Source: Hofstenia miamia
Taxonomy: Eukaryota > Xenacoelomorpha > Acoela
Assembly: GCA_004352715.1 (NCBI GenBank)
Contig: SCFE01000072.1
Location: 552,064-616,063, forward strand
Length of the DNA stretch: 64,000 bases
Reading direction: 5' to 3'
Below, one piece after another: positions 49,216 through 61,236 of this stretch. Position numbers and translations under genes: made by a program. Numbering within the stretch: position 1 is the stretch's first letter; each line of letters begins with the position of its first letter. Below the pieces are notes generated by a model. The model did no database searches, was not told where the DNA came from, and worked only from the letters and a program-made list of their open reading frames with translations.

Positions 49216-50660
49216 AAAACAGTGAAGAAATTTAAAATATAATTGTTATTGTATTATCAAAAAATTATGGGGAAGCAGCAAGTTTATTTCTGCCTAGGGC
49301 AGCACCAAGGCTTAGTCCGGTCCTGGGAAGGTTAGCTACATACCCTAAGAAAGCCACAACTAACTAGGATAAGATCAACAGTTTTTATAATATTTTGGCA
49401 ATTTTTTCCTAGCATTCTATCGGAATCATTATAGTTGTGATTATATTTGAAATAACGATAAAACTGAGGTGTTAATTGCCCAGACTTCTGATACATTATT
49501 ATTTCAACGTAATAATATACAGATTTCATCCATAGTTTCAGTTACGCTTGGCGAACTAAAGTTGACTCTTGGTTATCCATTACTCTCCGCCAAAAATGTG
49601 TTGTTATTATGCTCCATCAGCATTGGGTGCAGTCGCGAGAATGTGGCTTCTTTCTATTTATTTATTTTTAAATTTCGCGGGGTACGTCTCAGGAGGCAAA
49701 TGTTATTTTGTTTAATGTTATATAATTTGTTTCAGAAATCACATCATGTTTAAATTCAACAATAAAATCATTTGCCTGTATTTAACCCGGGTTCTCAAAA
49801 AGCGTATTTGCTCTTATACTGAATCACTTCAAGATAGTTAAATTTGCTGAAAAAATATAATAGCAAGCATTCGTTTGTCTTTTCATTCATATGCAACAAC
49901 AGGAAGTTTATGTTACTTTTTCAGTAGAAAATTGGTTGTGAAATTATGAATGAACGCATGCCAAACTTTCCGGAAAATTTGAAGAAAAACATGTGTTCAA
50001 AAGACCGTCTGTTTTAATCATGCCAACTCTGTATTTAATAGTAAAATACAATTTAATAACAAAAGAAGTATTTTAAATCCTCATGTTCTTGCGGTGGATT
50101 CACTCCAATGATTCGCTCTAAATATTTATGTCGATCTTTTTTTAAATTTGATGTCTTTAGGTTTAAGTTGAATATTACTAAGAAAGCTCACATTAGCTGT
50201 TTAAACAAGTATTAATATTTTTCCATATATATTGCTTTTCGTCTTTTGCATTTTTTAGATCACCATTTTTTAGTTTGCTTTTACCTTATTTTTTATAATA
50301 TCATTAGATGCGTGAAATTTGGTTGTATAGACTATTAAATATTTTTATACGAAATATTAAAGTTCGGTTCCTTTTGGAAATTTTGCTAGCTCTCTTCAAT
50401 TGTGTTGTGGACACTTAAATTACAGTATACTCGTATAGTCCAAAATTATTGTGCAGATAGCCTGTTTTGAGTGCATCAAGGTGCAAAGCTGCATTATGTA
50501 AACACCATGCAATTTGAAGGTCTTTAGCATTTATTGTAGACAGTTTGTTTGATAACGATTGTCGTACCCATTAATTGGTAGATGATGTGCTATACAATGT
50601 GGTCATATTTTTTCCTTAAAAATTTTATTGATAAAATTTTATCACTCTCATATTTTTAGT
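49216..50660. other. No gene seen; AT-rich spacer
   Basis: Only short ORFs (for example 49469-49753) without recognisable domains. Confidence 0.4.
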
Positions 50661-50734
50661 TAATGCTGTCAATTAATACACTTAGTTCTTATTAGCGGAT
50701 ATGTTATAATGCCACTTGCCAGTGTCGTTTGCAC

Positions 50735-50930
50735 ACTTTTTCCAGGGGTGTTTAAACTGCTGAAGTTGATGCGTGTAACGCCAGTGTCATCACATGAAGT
50801 TGAACGTTCCTTTTCAGCCTTAAGGCGTCTCAAAACTTGATTCAGATGACCCAAAGGAAGCTTAATTATGTTGCAATGTGTTACACACATCATAACATTC
50901 TTGACTCAGTTAAAATCAATGATTTGGTGA
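50735..50930 (+). pseudogene. hAT dimerisation-domain remnant (second)
   Basis: The plus strand reads Phe-Pro-Gly-Val-Phe-Lys-Leu-Leu, then Thr-Pro-Val-Ser-Ser-His-Glu-Val-Glu-Arg-Ser-Phe-Ser-Ala-Leu-Arg-Arg-Leu-Lys-Thr and a stop. Val-Glu-Arg-Ser-Phe-Ser-Ala-Leu-Arg is diagnostic of the hAT C-terminal domain. Confidence 0.75.
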
Positions 50931-50949
50931 CTTCATTTATTAACAGCAC

Positions 50950-51955
50950 TGAAACAAGAAGAAAATTAATATGGTAAACCATAAATTTGGATGTTGTATT
51001 TTTATTTGATATTCTAGTATAGAATACATTGTATCTTTTACGTTATTTTCTTGCTTTTTCTGCTAAATTTTAATAACATAAAATCATATCACCCAACAAA
51101 ATAATTTGACGCCACTGTATAGGAATTACTCCAAATGTATTAATGGTATACAGCCGCATGATATACCAAGTTATAGCGAATTTGTTTTTCATACTTATTT
51201 TCAAATTTTTCAAAATCTACAATTATAGGGGCTAAAAAAGTTATTTAAGGTGTGTACTAGTTGTTAAAACTTTTTTGCAAAAATAAGTTTCAATTTTTAT
51301 CCCATTAACATCATGACGGCCTTCCGTATATAAATTTAAAGAAAATATACATCAAAACTAAATTTTTACATACGGAATAATGGCAATCTAATGAAAATCA
51401 GGACTGGAATGAATATTAAAACTTATTTTTACAAAATACAAAGAATATAAAGACAGTACACACCGTAAATAGCCTTTTTAGAGCTAATAATTTTAAATTT
51501 TGAAAAATTAAGAAGATTCAAATTTCGTAAAATTTCTCCATTATTTCGTATACTGTTGCAGCAAACATTAAATAGGTTGCAAATGTTTTTCTAGTCAATT
51601 GTTCCATCCAATTGTTGTTGAAAGAAGCATCAATCTAATTAATACGTCAATTCAATAATAAAATTTGATTAAATTTTTGTCAATGCATTATTAACAATCC
51701 AGATAGTAAAAATATTGGGTTACTAAAAAACTGCTTTCTTCATACCAATTGGTAACTAGCGCAAAATAATAATGAGAAATATAAATACTAGTAGTGAATA
51801 TCTGTTATCTACCATTTCAATATATTTCAAAAGATTCATTTAAAAATGTAGACAATCAATTGCTAAGCAAAAATATATTTCTGGAAAATCATGGCTAGGA
51901 TACAAATTTTATAACAATGACTATACTATAGCTCGTTATTAGAATAGCACGATAG
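50950..51955. other. No gene seen; AT-rich spacer
   Basis: No recognisable segment. Confidence 0.4.
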
Positions 51956-51964
51956 TAATTTATC

Positions 51965-52105
51965 CATAGCCTGTAAGATTTCTTTCGTAATTTATGTGAA
52001 TTGTATATATGTGTTTTTGTGAATTTAATGACGCTATTCAGATAAATTATCAGTTATTTAATTGTTAACATTTATCTGAATAAAGATTTTCTTATCTTAT
52101 TAGAT
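51965..52105 (+). mobile_element. Solo LINE 3' end with TTATCTTAT tail (family A)
   Basis: Shares AATGACGCTATT, a TATCAGTTATTTAATTGTT-like stretch and AATAAAGATTNTCTTATCTTAT with 18175-18265 and with the minus-strand copy at 57522-57620. Only the last ~140 bp inserted, an extreme 5' truncation. Confidence 0.75.
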
Positions 52106-52839
52106 GCAAATTTATTCTGAAGGAGTACTCGCTATTCTAGTGTTAAAATTTCCGAATTTAAGATCAGAAATAAATTTTTAGGGCCCTTAGTGTTTATCAA
52201 ATTGAATTTATATTTATTTCTGTTTATAAACTTTTAATCCTGAATTAAGTTCCTGGAAAGAAATATCTTGCTCATTAAAATTTACGAAATAAGCAGGAGG
52301 TGAAAACAAACACTTGTGTAGATTAAGAAATAGCTATTCAGAAATTGTTTGAACAATAAAATTACTGATAATTCTAAAAGCGTCAAGAAAAGAAATACAA
52401 GCAAAATAAAATAAAACAAAACAAGAAATATTTACAAATATGAATGATAATTTACTTGGGTTATGTGTAGACAGCTGCTGGCTTAAAACCATGGAGTACG
52501 AAATAGACTCCACGTTATCAACTATTAGAGTTGCATATTGTTATTGACTTTTTGTTAATTAGACGAAATCATTTTGATCCAGAGTCGGGTTTAGAGGAGG
52601 GGGGCGGTCGCCCTTCCCCCTTTTGGGGTCAACAATTAAGAAAAATGTTCTATTTTTCTCAAAATTGAAAATAGTTCACGTTAATTTAAGATGTTATCAA
52701 TTGATTTGCTGCTACAAATAGACGATTGCATTTTGTGTACGGTTATTTTGTTCAAAAAACTTTTTTGTAATTTTTTTCTATAAAAATGGGTGTCAGCCCC
52801 TCCCCTCCCGTTTTAGAAATCCTAAATTCATAACTGTTT

Positions 52840-53190
52840 TGATCGGCCCTAATTTCGAATTACTATATATTCGTTTTGAAAATTTTAATTAAATATAAAG
52901 TAAAAGTTGTGAACAAAGTTGTAGGTCTGAACGCTACTTAATAACATACACAATTAAAGAGTACAGCTATGATATTGCTTTTGACATTATAGAAGATAAA
53001 TTAAATACTGAAAAGCCTGATAATAAATAAACATTTGCAGTTTAAAATATATTATCAACCATTAGAGGTCCATATAGTCTTTTTGGTAAAAAATGAAGTA
53101 ATTTTACAGGCCCCAATTTAGAATTAGAATATGTTTATCAAAATTTTAATTGAATATACAATAAAAGTTGTGAACAAAACAATTAACGCT
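52840..53190 (+). repeat. Two diverged repeats plus an end of the recombinase-type TIR element
   Basis: 52905-52938 closely matches the right terminus of the element at 30637-33195 (GTTGTGAACAAAGTTGTA, ending TCTGAACGCTACT). A diverged copy of 52848-52918 follows at 53110-53178. Nothing codes here. Confidence 0.65.
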
Positions 53191-53344
53191 TCAAAATACG
53201 GAAAAAATCTGAATATACAACAAGGAATTGTCGAATTTAAGTGTATGTACGTCTTCTTTCTCAGTTTTGAAAGTTTATACAAATACTGTCAAGAAGTTTG
53301 CATTTTGTTCAATGCCTATGACGTAAATATATCTTCATTTTAGC

Positions 53345-54355
53345 GTATTATTCAGTTTTTACAACGATTCAAGTGGTGATGATTGAATTTATTCAGCAAC
53401 GTAAGCTATTTTTGCATTTTAATAAGTTAATATTACTAACTTTGTTTCATGTGATTACGAATTAATATAAAAATTTCGTAATTTTTGGACACGTTTAATA
53501 TCTTTGCTAAAAATATTTTTATTAAAATTGTTGAAAATCAATTTTTTAAAGGAGAATTATTTCTACTCACTCATCAATTTGAAAGCATCGTAGAGAAAAT
53601 AAATCCAAAAACAAAACTTAAAATTTTATAAATTTTTCTTTCACATATTTTAATTATTAGCGTTTTTTTTAAATATAATTTCGAGATCTATGTATTTAGA
53701 AATGTGAAATGGAAGGGTATGCAACATCAAAACGTTATACAAAACTAATATTTGTCAAATGTGTTAAAACATGTACTAGTGAAACCATAACAAAAAGAAA
53801 AGTGTCAGATGTATTAAAACCCGTAGCAATACATCAAAAACTGGAGCTAAATCTAATAATAAAAATACATATTTTAGACTTTCAAATAGTGGAAAAATAC
53901 TTGGAAATTTAAAATATATTGGTATTCTCTCTAATGCTATGCTTTAGAAACTCTAACAAGGTCAGATATTGTTTCAAAAAATCTCAATCTCTATATGATT
54001 TTAAAACATTTAATGGGAAAACGGAGTTAAAATCGGGTTTTCCTAATTGCATATTGGGAGATATATATTTTATATTTGAATACAATGAGTAAACCGCCTT
54101 GAAGAAGTATTTATTTCATTTTATCCGCTTCTGATAATTGTAATTTACGCGATTTATTTCTATAATTATAAATATATCACACTATCTCATATTCAGAAAA
54201 TGTTCCTAAGTTGTTTTAACACCTAATTTACAAAATATAGTTTAAATCATTTAACGATTGCTGTTGTGTTTTTATAATCTCATAAGCAATTACAAATATA
54301 TATTAATTAAATTAATTGTTTTGAGTACTATACGTATGCTTAAATTTATTTAATA
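53345..54355. other. No gene seen; AT-rich spacer
   Basis: Short ORFs only (53709-53912 not recognisable). Confidence 0.4.
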
Positions 54356-54360
54356 TAGCT

Positions 54361-54417
54361 TTGATCTTCTTCTTCCTCTTCTTCTTCTTCTTCTACTTCT
54401 TCTTCTTCTTCTTCTTA
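54361..54417. repeat. (CTT)n microsatellite
   Basis: TTC/CTT trinucleotides with a few interruptions. Confidence 0.9.
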
Positions 54418-54838
54418 ATTTGTCATTAATCCTGTCACCCATTTTGTTTGACATAAAAGAATTTACCAAATTTGTCCGTTGCAGATAGTTGAAAGGCAAG
54501 ATGGACTGGGTCAACAATTTCAAGTGCATCTATTATTAACAAGGTATGTTGCCATATACATTTTCATATTATATTTTCACCCGTGTATATATCTGTTGTT
54601 GTAATATTTTCTCTTTCCAATAAAACACGTTTTTTGCTTTAACGAATTTATATGCTTTAGTTTATCATGTTTAATTTAATCACATGTGTGTTTAAATTTC
54701 TATTTACTTTAACTAGTAATTGAGTGAAAGCAATCATTTTTTTAATTTCTCATTTTTTTAACTAACAGCTGACTGGAAATTATACACTCTTTTTTGCTTT
54801 GTTCTGTCATTTGGATGATATTAATGATTAATTTTTAA

Positions 54839-55818
54839 CTAACAACTAAATTTTACATATTGAATTATTAGCTGTTGTAGAACTCAAATTCCTTGTAAAT
54901 GTTTTTGCCATTGATTAATACAAAATATTTATCTCATAGGCTCATGTGTTTACAAGTATATATACGCTTAGAAAAAAAGCGGAGCCTAGCATGACAAATC
55001 GGATGTGTAGTAGTATACCAAATAGAAGAATGGTGAACCATCTGGAAAACGTATTCTAATTTCTATACCGACTATAATACGAGTGGATAATGACTTTGTG
55101 CATTAAAGCTATAAAAGTGGTGGAAAGTTGGAAACCCATGGAAATGTATACAGTCATGTATTAACCATAAACCAAATAAAACTGGAAAAAAGATGTGTAA
55201 GTCAACAAAAGCTGTAACAGTCTACAACATGTACAGCTGTGAAAAATCCGTATACACCAAAAAGAAATGCAAAACAAAGATCAACGTGTAAAACTAATAT
55301 AATAATATTGTACATTGAAAGCATTTATGAGTATAAACCCTATTAATAACACTGCATTTATAATTTTTAGGAAACGAAATTATGTCTTTTTGCATATACC
55401 GTGTTTAATTTTTCCGACAACTAGTTTGCTTTTAACGTGCATTATGGTTGTGTCAAGTTTAATGAAGTATTTCTCGATTTTGTATTTGGATATTAGCAAA
55501 ACGAATTTAATGCATGGAATTTTTACAATGGAAAACTGGTGGGTCACTATAGAAACTAAAAAACAAACGTGTATGTAAAGTAAATGACTAGCAATGTCAT
55601 ATGTATTAGCAAAAAACATGGGTGCATGTAAAGTAAATGAACGTGTAAACTAAATGTGTGTTGTAGTAACTCCAATGTCATGTATTTTAATAAAAAAAAC
55701 AAGTATGTAAAGTAAAATATAACATATAAACTAAGTTAGGTCACATAAATAACATAAAAACTTGTAAAAGTACATGACTATACAACTTCCATGACGTCAG
55801 TACAACATCCCCCGGCAA
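54839..55818. repeat. 980-bp direct repeat, copy 1
   Basis: Appears identical to 55820-56799, with the single N at 55819 between them. Inside, 55560-55760 has diverged tandem units built on TGTAAAGTAAATGA and TGTAAACTAAATG. The ORF at 55315-55578 has no recognisable domain. Confidence 0.9.
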
Positions 55819-55819
55819 N

Positions 55820-56799
55820 CTAACAACTAAATTTTACATATTGAATTATTAGCTGTTGTAGAACTCAAATTCCTTGTAAATGTTTTTGCCATTGATTAAT
55901 ACAAAATATTTATCTCATAGGCTCATGTGTTTACAAGTATATATACGCTTAGAAAAAAAGCGGAGCCTAGCATGACAAATCGGATGTGTAGTAGTATACC
56001 AAATAGAAGAATGGTGAACCATCTGGAAAACGTATTCTAATTTCTATACCGACTATAATACGAGTGGATAATGACTTTGTGCATTAAAGCTATAAAAGTG
56101 GTGGAAAGTTGGAAACCCATGGAAATGTATACAGTCATGTATTAACCATAAACCAAATAAAACTGGAAAAAAGATGTGTAAGTCAACAAAAGCTGTAACA
56201 GTCTACAACATGTACAGCTGTGAAAAATCCGTATACACCAAAAAGAAATGCAAAACAAAGATCAACGTGTAAAACTAATATAATAATATTGTACATTGAA
56301 AGCATTTATGAGTATAAACCCTATTAATAACACTGCATTTATAATTTTTAGGAAACGAAATTATGTCTTTTTGCATATACCGTGTTTAATTTTTCCGACA
56401 ACTAGTTTGCTTTTAACGTGCATTATGGTTGTGTCAAGTTTAATGAAGTATTTCTCGATTTTGTATTTGGATATTAGCAAAACGAATTTAATGCATGGAA
56501 TTTTTACAATGGAAAACTGGTGGGTCACTATAGAAACTAAAAAACAAACGTGTATGTAAAGTAAATGACTAGCAATGTCATATGTATTAGCAAAAAACAT
56601 GGGTGCATGTAAAGTAAATGAACGTGTAAACTAAATGTGTGTTGTAGTAACTCCAATGTCATGTATTTTAATAAAAAAAACAAGTATGTAAAGTAAAATA
56701 TAACATATAAACTAAGTTAGGTCACATAAATAACATAAAAACTTGTAAAAGTACATGACTATACAACTTCCATGACGTCAGTACAACATCCCCCGGCAA
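55820..56799. repeat. 980-bp direct repeat, copy 2
   Basis: Same sequence as copy 1, offset 981. I noticed no differences by eye. Most simply explained as the same locus placed twice by the scaffolder. Confidence 0.9.
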
Positions 56800-56839
56800 T
56801 ATCCACAGACCAGCAGAGGAAAAGGTCCCCTCGCGACCA

Positions 56840-59615
56840 ATCAGAAAAAAGTGACACGGGCTTCTAGTCTCTTTAACTACTTTCCTATCCAAATTGAAAA
56901 TCTAAACTGTTTAATGAATAATATAAATTTTGAAGTATTTGAAGAAATCATACAATACGATATTGATGAAGGGACCGCAATATTTTGTCAGACAATGAAG
57001 AATTGCATTGACACAGCATGCCCAATCATTAATGATAAAACGTCAATTAAGGATCCAATTTTTATGACTACTCAAATTAAATATTTATTGAGAAAAAAAG
57101 AAGAAATTAATGCGTAAAAACAATTTCGTAGAGCTAAAGAAATGTTTCAAAGAATTTAATAAAGAAGTTAAAAGAAGTATTTCAAGGAAGAATCCAAAAA
57201 AATGGTGTGCTTCTATAAATCAACTTATGGGAGGCAATACACTTTGAAAGATGAATAAAGAATTTGCTGCAAATGAAATCAACAAAATGCTTACTAATAT
57301 ATCAAATGATTTGAATTACAAACAACCTAGAACTCCTAGTATAGATAGTGAAGAGATTCCATTCTTCACAATGCATCAAGTATATCATGCAGTGAAAAAA
57401 TGTAAAAAAAATATATTTCAGAAATTGCTAAGAAAACCGCTATAATACCAATTCCAAAAAATCACAACCGCCTAAACCGCATAATTTAAGACCAATTAGC
57501 ATCACTTCAATATTGTCAATATAAGATAAGATAAGATAATCTATATTCATTTGAATTTTTTTACAATATTTTACTAATATTTCAAATGAATAGCGTCATT
57601 AACTACTATGTACAAAAAAATGAATAATAACAAAAATGAAATAAATAAAACAACACTGACTAAAAAATACACTGACTACGGATACCTCACTAATTTCGAT
57701 TTATTGTATAATCGTTATTAAGAATTTAAATCCTATCCATGATCTACCTGATATAAACTTTTGTTTGAGAAATAATAATTTTAATTCTTTTTTGAATTTT
57801 TTAAGGTTGTCTATTATTTTCATTTCTTTTGGCAATATATTCCAGTTATAAATTGCAGTATTAATAAAGGATTGACCCATGATATTTTTATTAAATTTAA
57901 CACGTGAGTAGTTTTTTGTTCGTTTATTTTGCTTCAGACAATCTGTCGAAAATGAGAATGATATCTCGTTGTAGGGTGGTATTTTCTTTATGAATTTGAA
58001 GAAATAAATAATAATATTGTAAATAATTAACTCTTGTGGAAAAAGAATAGATTTAGAAATATATTCTTTTGTTTTAGAAGAGTTTTTATTACAAACATTT
58101 AATGCCCATTTTAGTTGAACTCGAAGCTTTTTTAACATTTGGCTGTGTACATTAGTATATAAGATATTAGCATAGTTTAAATTACTCATAACAAATGCAT
58201 GAAACATTTGAATTACTGCAATTGGGGGTAACTGTTGGGAAACATGGGATATCTTTCTAATACCTATAGCCATTTTTTTAATAATAGTATTTATTTGCGA
58301 CGTGAAATTAAGATTTGAATCTATTATTACTCCTAGATATTTAAACTTATTAACAGGTATAACAGATGAATTATTGAAATTAATTGAATAGTCGGAGATA
58401 TCAGTTTTTTTCTAAAAGGTTGCATTATGCAAAATTCAGTTTTTTTCGTATTAATACGCAATCTATGCATGTTAAAATAGTTGCTCAATTTTATACAATT
58501 CGATTCAATAACTTTTGAAAAACTTGTATTTCATTTCCACATTAAAGATATCTACAATAGTAATTTAAATGTAAATCAGCATGAATTTCGAACAATGGAG
58601 AAACAACAAATGCCGTTATCGAACTACAAAATAAGACTATGTAAGATTAATCAGCCTTGATATCAAGAAAGCCTTTGACAATGTAAATCACTACATTTTA
58701 TTTGAAAAGTTAAATATAACATATACCATTAACTGGCTTGATAGTTTCATTGGTAATAAACAACAAATGATTAAATATAATAACAGACTTTCGTACATGA
58801 AAAAGTTAAGCAAAGGTGTTCTCAAGGTTCCGTTTGTAGACCACTTCTGTTCAATATATGCATTGAATCTTTAAATATTACAAATGGTTCTATTACTAAG
58901 TATGCTGATGATACACTGATTTGTCTTCCAACTTTTGAAAATTTAGATTTAACACATTCAATTAATGATATGATCAAATCTTGGTATGAAGAAAACAAAT
59001 TTGAAATTAATTATAGAAAGTCGCTGGAAATGATTCTACCATTGAAGAGAAAATTTGTTGATAATATATCTAAAATTGATTGCTATTCCTCAGTCACAAC
59101 AATGAAATGTCTTGGATTTACCATAAATAACAAGCTTTCATTTAAAAACATGTTGCTCAAGTTTATAAAAGATCAATGAGAAATTTCTACATAATATTAA
59201 AAGTAAGAATAGACTTAAATCAAGATGAAACTGATGTTTTATTAAATCCCAAGTTAATTTTATTATAATTTACGGCTTAGAAGTATGTGCAGGTGAATCA
59301 GAAACATCTTTATCTAAGCTTAACAACATACAAGAAAGCGTTTAATTAAACTTATTACTAAAGAATTAAATATTTATCATTAAAGCAAAAGATAAAGCAT
59401 TTCATCAACACATCGAGGAATCGCAAAAATATCCACTCAAACAATTCATTAGAAAAAGAACTGAATACGCTACATCAAAAATTTAGAAAAACAATCCACC
59501 GAAATTATTCTCATGAAATACCATCTTCCCTGATCGATATTTCTCCTGTTATTATTTTTATTTTTTAAGTTTACTATATTGTAAGCTTACAATAAAGTTT
59601 ATTATTATTTATTCT
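56840..59615 (+). mobile_element. LINE (family C-like) interrupted by another LINE
   Basis: Order on the plus strand: a linker upstream of RT (56851-57117, ending in a Leu-Arg-Lys-Lys segment), 57251-57445, the RT entry Ala-Ile-Ile-Pro-Ile-Pro-Lys (57438), then the inserted LINE at 57522-58504. After it come Asp-Ile-Lys-Lys-Ala-Phe-Asp-Asn-Val (58662-58690), Leu-Phe-Asn-Ile-Cys-Ile (58850) and Tyr-Ala-Asp-Asp-Thr-Leu-Ile (58901), then a Leu-Gly-Phe-Thr-Ile-Asn segment. The 3' end has AATAAA and an ATT-rich tail near 59610, like family C. Frameshifts are present; inactive. Confidence 0.8.
57522..58504 (-). mobile_element. 5'-truncated LINE (family A) inserted in a LINE
   Basis: Minus strand: a post-RT C-terminal region (Lys-Phe-Lys-Tyr-Leu-Gly-Val at about 58340, ORF 58273-57701), a 3' UTR with AATGACGCTATT, and a tail of TTATC units at 57522-57540. 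TCAATA (57516-57521 and 58505-58510) flanks it as a target duplication; removing the insert plus one TCAATA restores the RT reading frame of the host LINE. Confidence 0.85.
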
Positions 59616-59619
59616 AGAT

Positions 59620-60890
59620 ATTGATAAAACCAAATTCCGTTCATGTCTTGTATTGTAAATGTTACAAACTCTGAAATCCTATGCCGTTTCTACTATTCCT
59701 TTACTTTAGTAATTGACCTGATTTATCATTTCTTCAACTATTGCTTGCTATATGCTTATTCTCTATTAACAAAAAAATCAATGAACGCAATAAATATATT
59801 TGAAGTACAACTATTGGAAGTGAAGTTTATAACTCAAAAGAAATTTAAGAATTTTTGCTTTCACGAAATCTTATTGCATCATTCTACCTGTTAGTTTAAT
59901 TGTTCTATCTATTTAAAATCTAAACATTATTTTTGTACAATCTGATGTACCTTTGTCTAAATGTAAATAATCCATGTAAATTTATGATAATTCAAAACAA
60001 AGTCATTGTGAATGATAATTTATGCTTTCTTATAAACTTAGTTTTGATTAAATTCTTATCAACTAAGGATCTAAAAATTATAATAATCATATCATAAGTG
60101 ATTTTTGCAAAAGAGATAATTAACAACGGGATTTTAATTTGTAATATCACAATTTTCATTTTTGCCTAATGTTTTTGGAGATCTAAATTTTAGGATTGGT
60201 AGAATAAAGATTTATATTGTATACTCCTCTCTATTTCAAGATGCACAATAGAAACATCAAGAAAATAAACGGCTTAATTCTGAAATGTACATTGTTAAAT
60301 ACTTCAGGGCATGGTTTGACGTTAAAGTAGCTTCAGAGAAAATATTTAGATTTTCTCAGCATACACTGAGTTACCCAGACAACTTTTCTGGAAGACCATA
60401 AACAGTCAGTTTACACAAAATTAAGTATGGTTTAAAAAAATATGTTTGATCATAATTTAGAGCATTATTTCAGAAGCATTCAAAAGCAATTTTATGAATG
60501 TCATGGCGCAGCATGACTGTTCAATCAAATATTAAATTTGCACAAAACTTTTGTTATAATTTTGGAATCATTCTATTATTGTGTTACTTATCCCTGAAAA
60601 CTATTTTTCTGATTGAATTACAACATGAAATTTATTACGTACAAAGAATCCAATTCCTAGTTCAAATAGAACAGAAATAATTTCCTTCCTTTCTTTATAT
60701 ATAAAGCAGGACACAAAATTAAAATTTACACGACTAATTGCAAAAGTATGAGGCAAGAACTTTAGTTAAGTGTCATCATCTTATTGTATTGAACCCAACA
60801 AAAATTTTAAATGATAAGCACAAATTCAGATAATATTAAAAATACAGCTACATTTACAAATAGAAATTGATGATATTGCTTTAGCATATA
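59620..60890. other. No gene seen; ATG3 downstream region
   Basis: AT-rich intergenic sequence with short ORFs (59643-59894, 60498-60680) lacking domains. Confidence 0.4.
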
Positions 60891-60897
60891 GTTCTAA

Positions 60898-61048
60898 CTA
60901 TAAAGTGAAATTTCTTGTATAATCATATTCAATGGTTGGAATCACAGCCTGAACAAATTTGAGGAAGATTAAGAGATACATATGAACAAAGATTTCACCA
61001 CCGCCTTCTTGAACAGTTTCTATCATCTTTTTCATGACATCTGCATGC
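60898..61048 (-). CDS. ATG3: ATG3 last exon (49 codons and stop)
   Basis: ATG3 is the E2-like enzyme that transfers ATG8/LC3 to phosphatidylethanolamine in autophagy. This exon completes a split Arg codon and reads His-Ala-Asp-Val-Met-Lys-Lys, Glu-Gly-Gly-Gly-Glu, [22 protein letters not shown], and a short tail, the highly conserved C-terminus. Acceptor TTTTAG at 61049. The catalytic Cys is in an exon not seen here. Confidence 0.97.
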
Positions 61049-61105
61049 CTAAAATTACAATATAAAGCCAAATGCCACCTTAGTATGCCAAAGCAATTCA
61101 CTTAC

Positions 61106-61236
61106 CTACAAGGATGAACTGATGCCATGGCAGGTGGCTTTGATAAATGAGGATGTGATTCCATAGTGACTGTTTGCTGAGCATGTTCAGCACTAATATC
61201 TTCAAACATTTCAGTCTTTGTCAAAGGCTTGCTGTT
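61106..61236 (-). CDS. ATG3: ATG3 penultimate exon (43 codons)
   Basis: Acceptor TTGTTTAG, donor GTAAGT, ending in the first two bases of the split Arg codon. Pro-Leu-Thr, Met-Phe-Glu-Asp-Ile-Ser, Thr-Val-Thr-Met-Glu-x-His-Pro-His-Leu and Ser-Val-His-Pro-Cys match ATG3 just before its C-terminal exon. The intron to the last exon is only 57 bp. Confidence 0.97.

Noticed and set aside
55315-56559. Two identical 87-residue ORFs (55315-55578 and 56296-56559) as a duplicated gene
   Set aside because: They lie in the 980-bp repeat around an N, have no recognisable domain, and the duplication is probably an assembly artefact.
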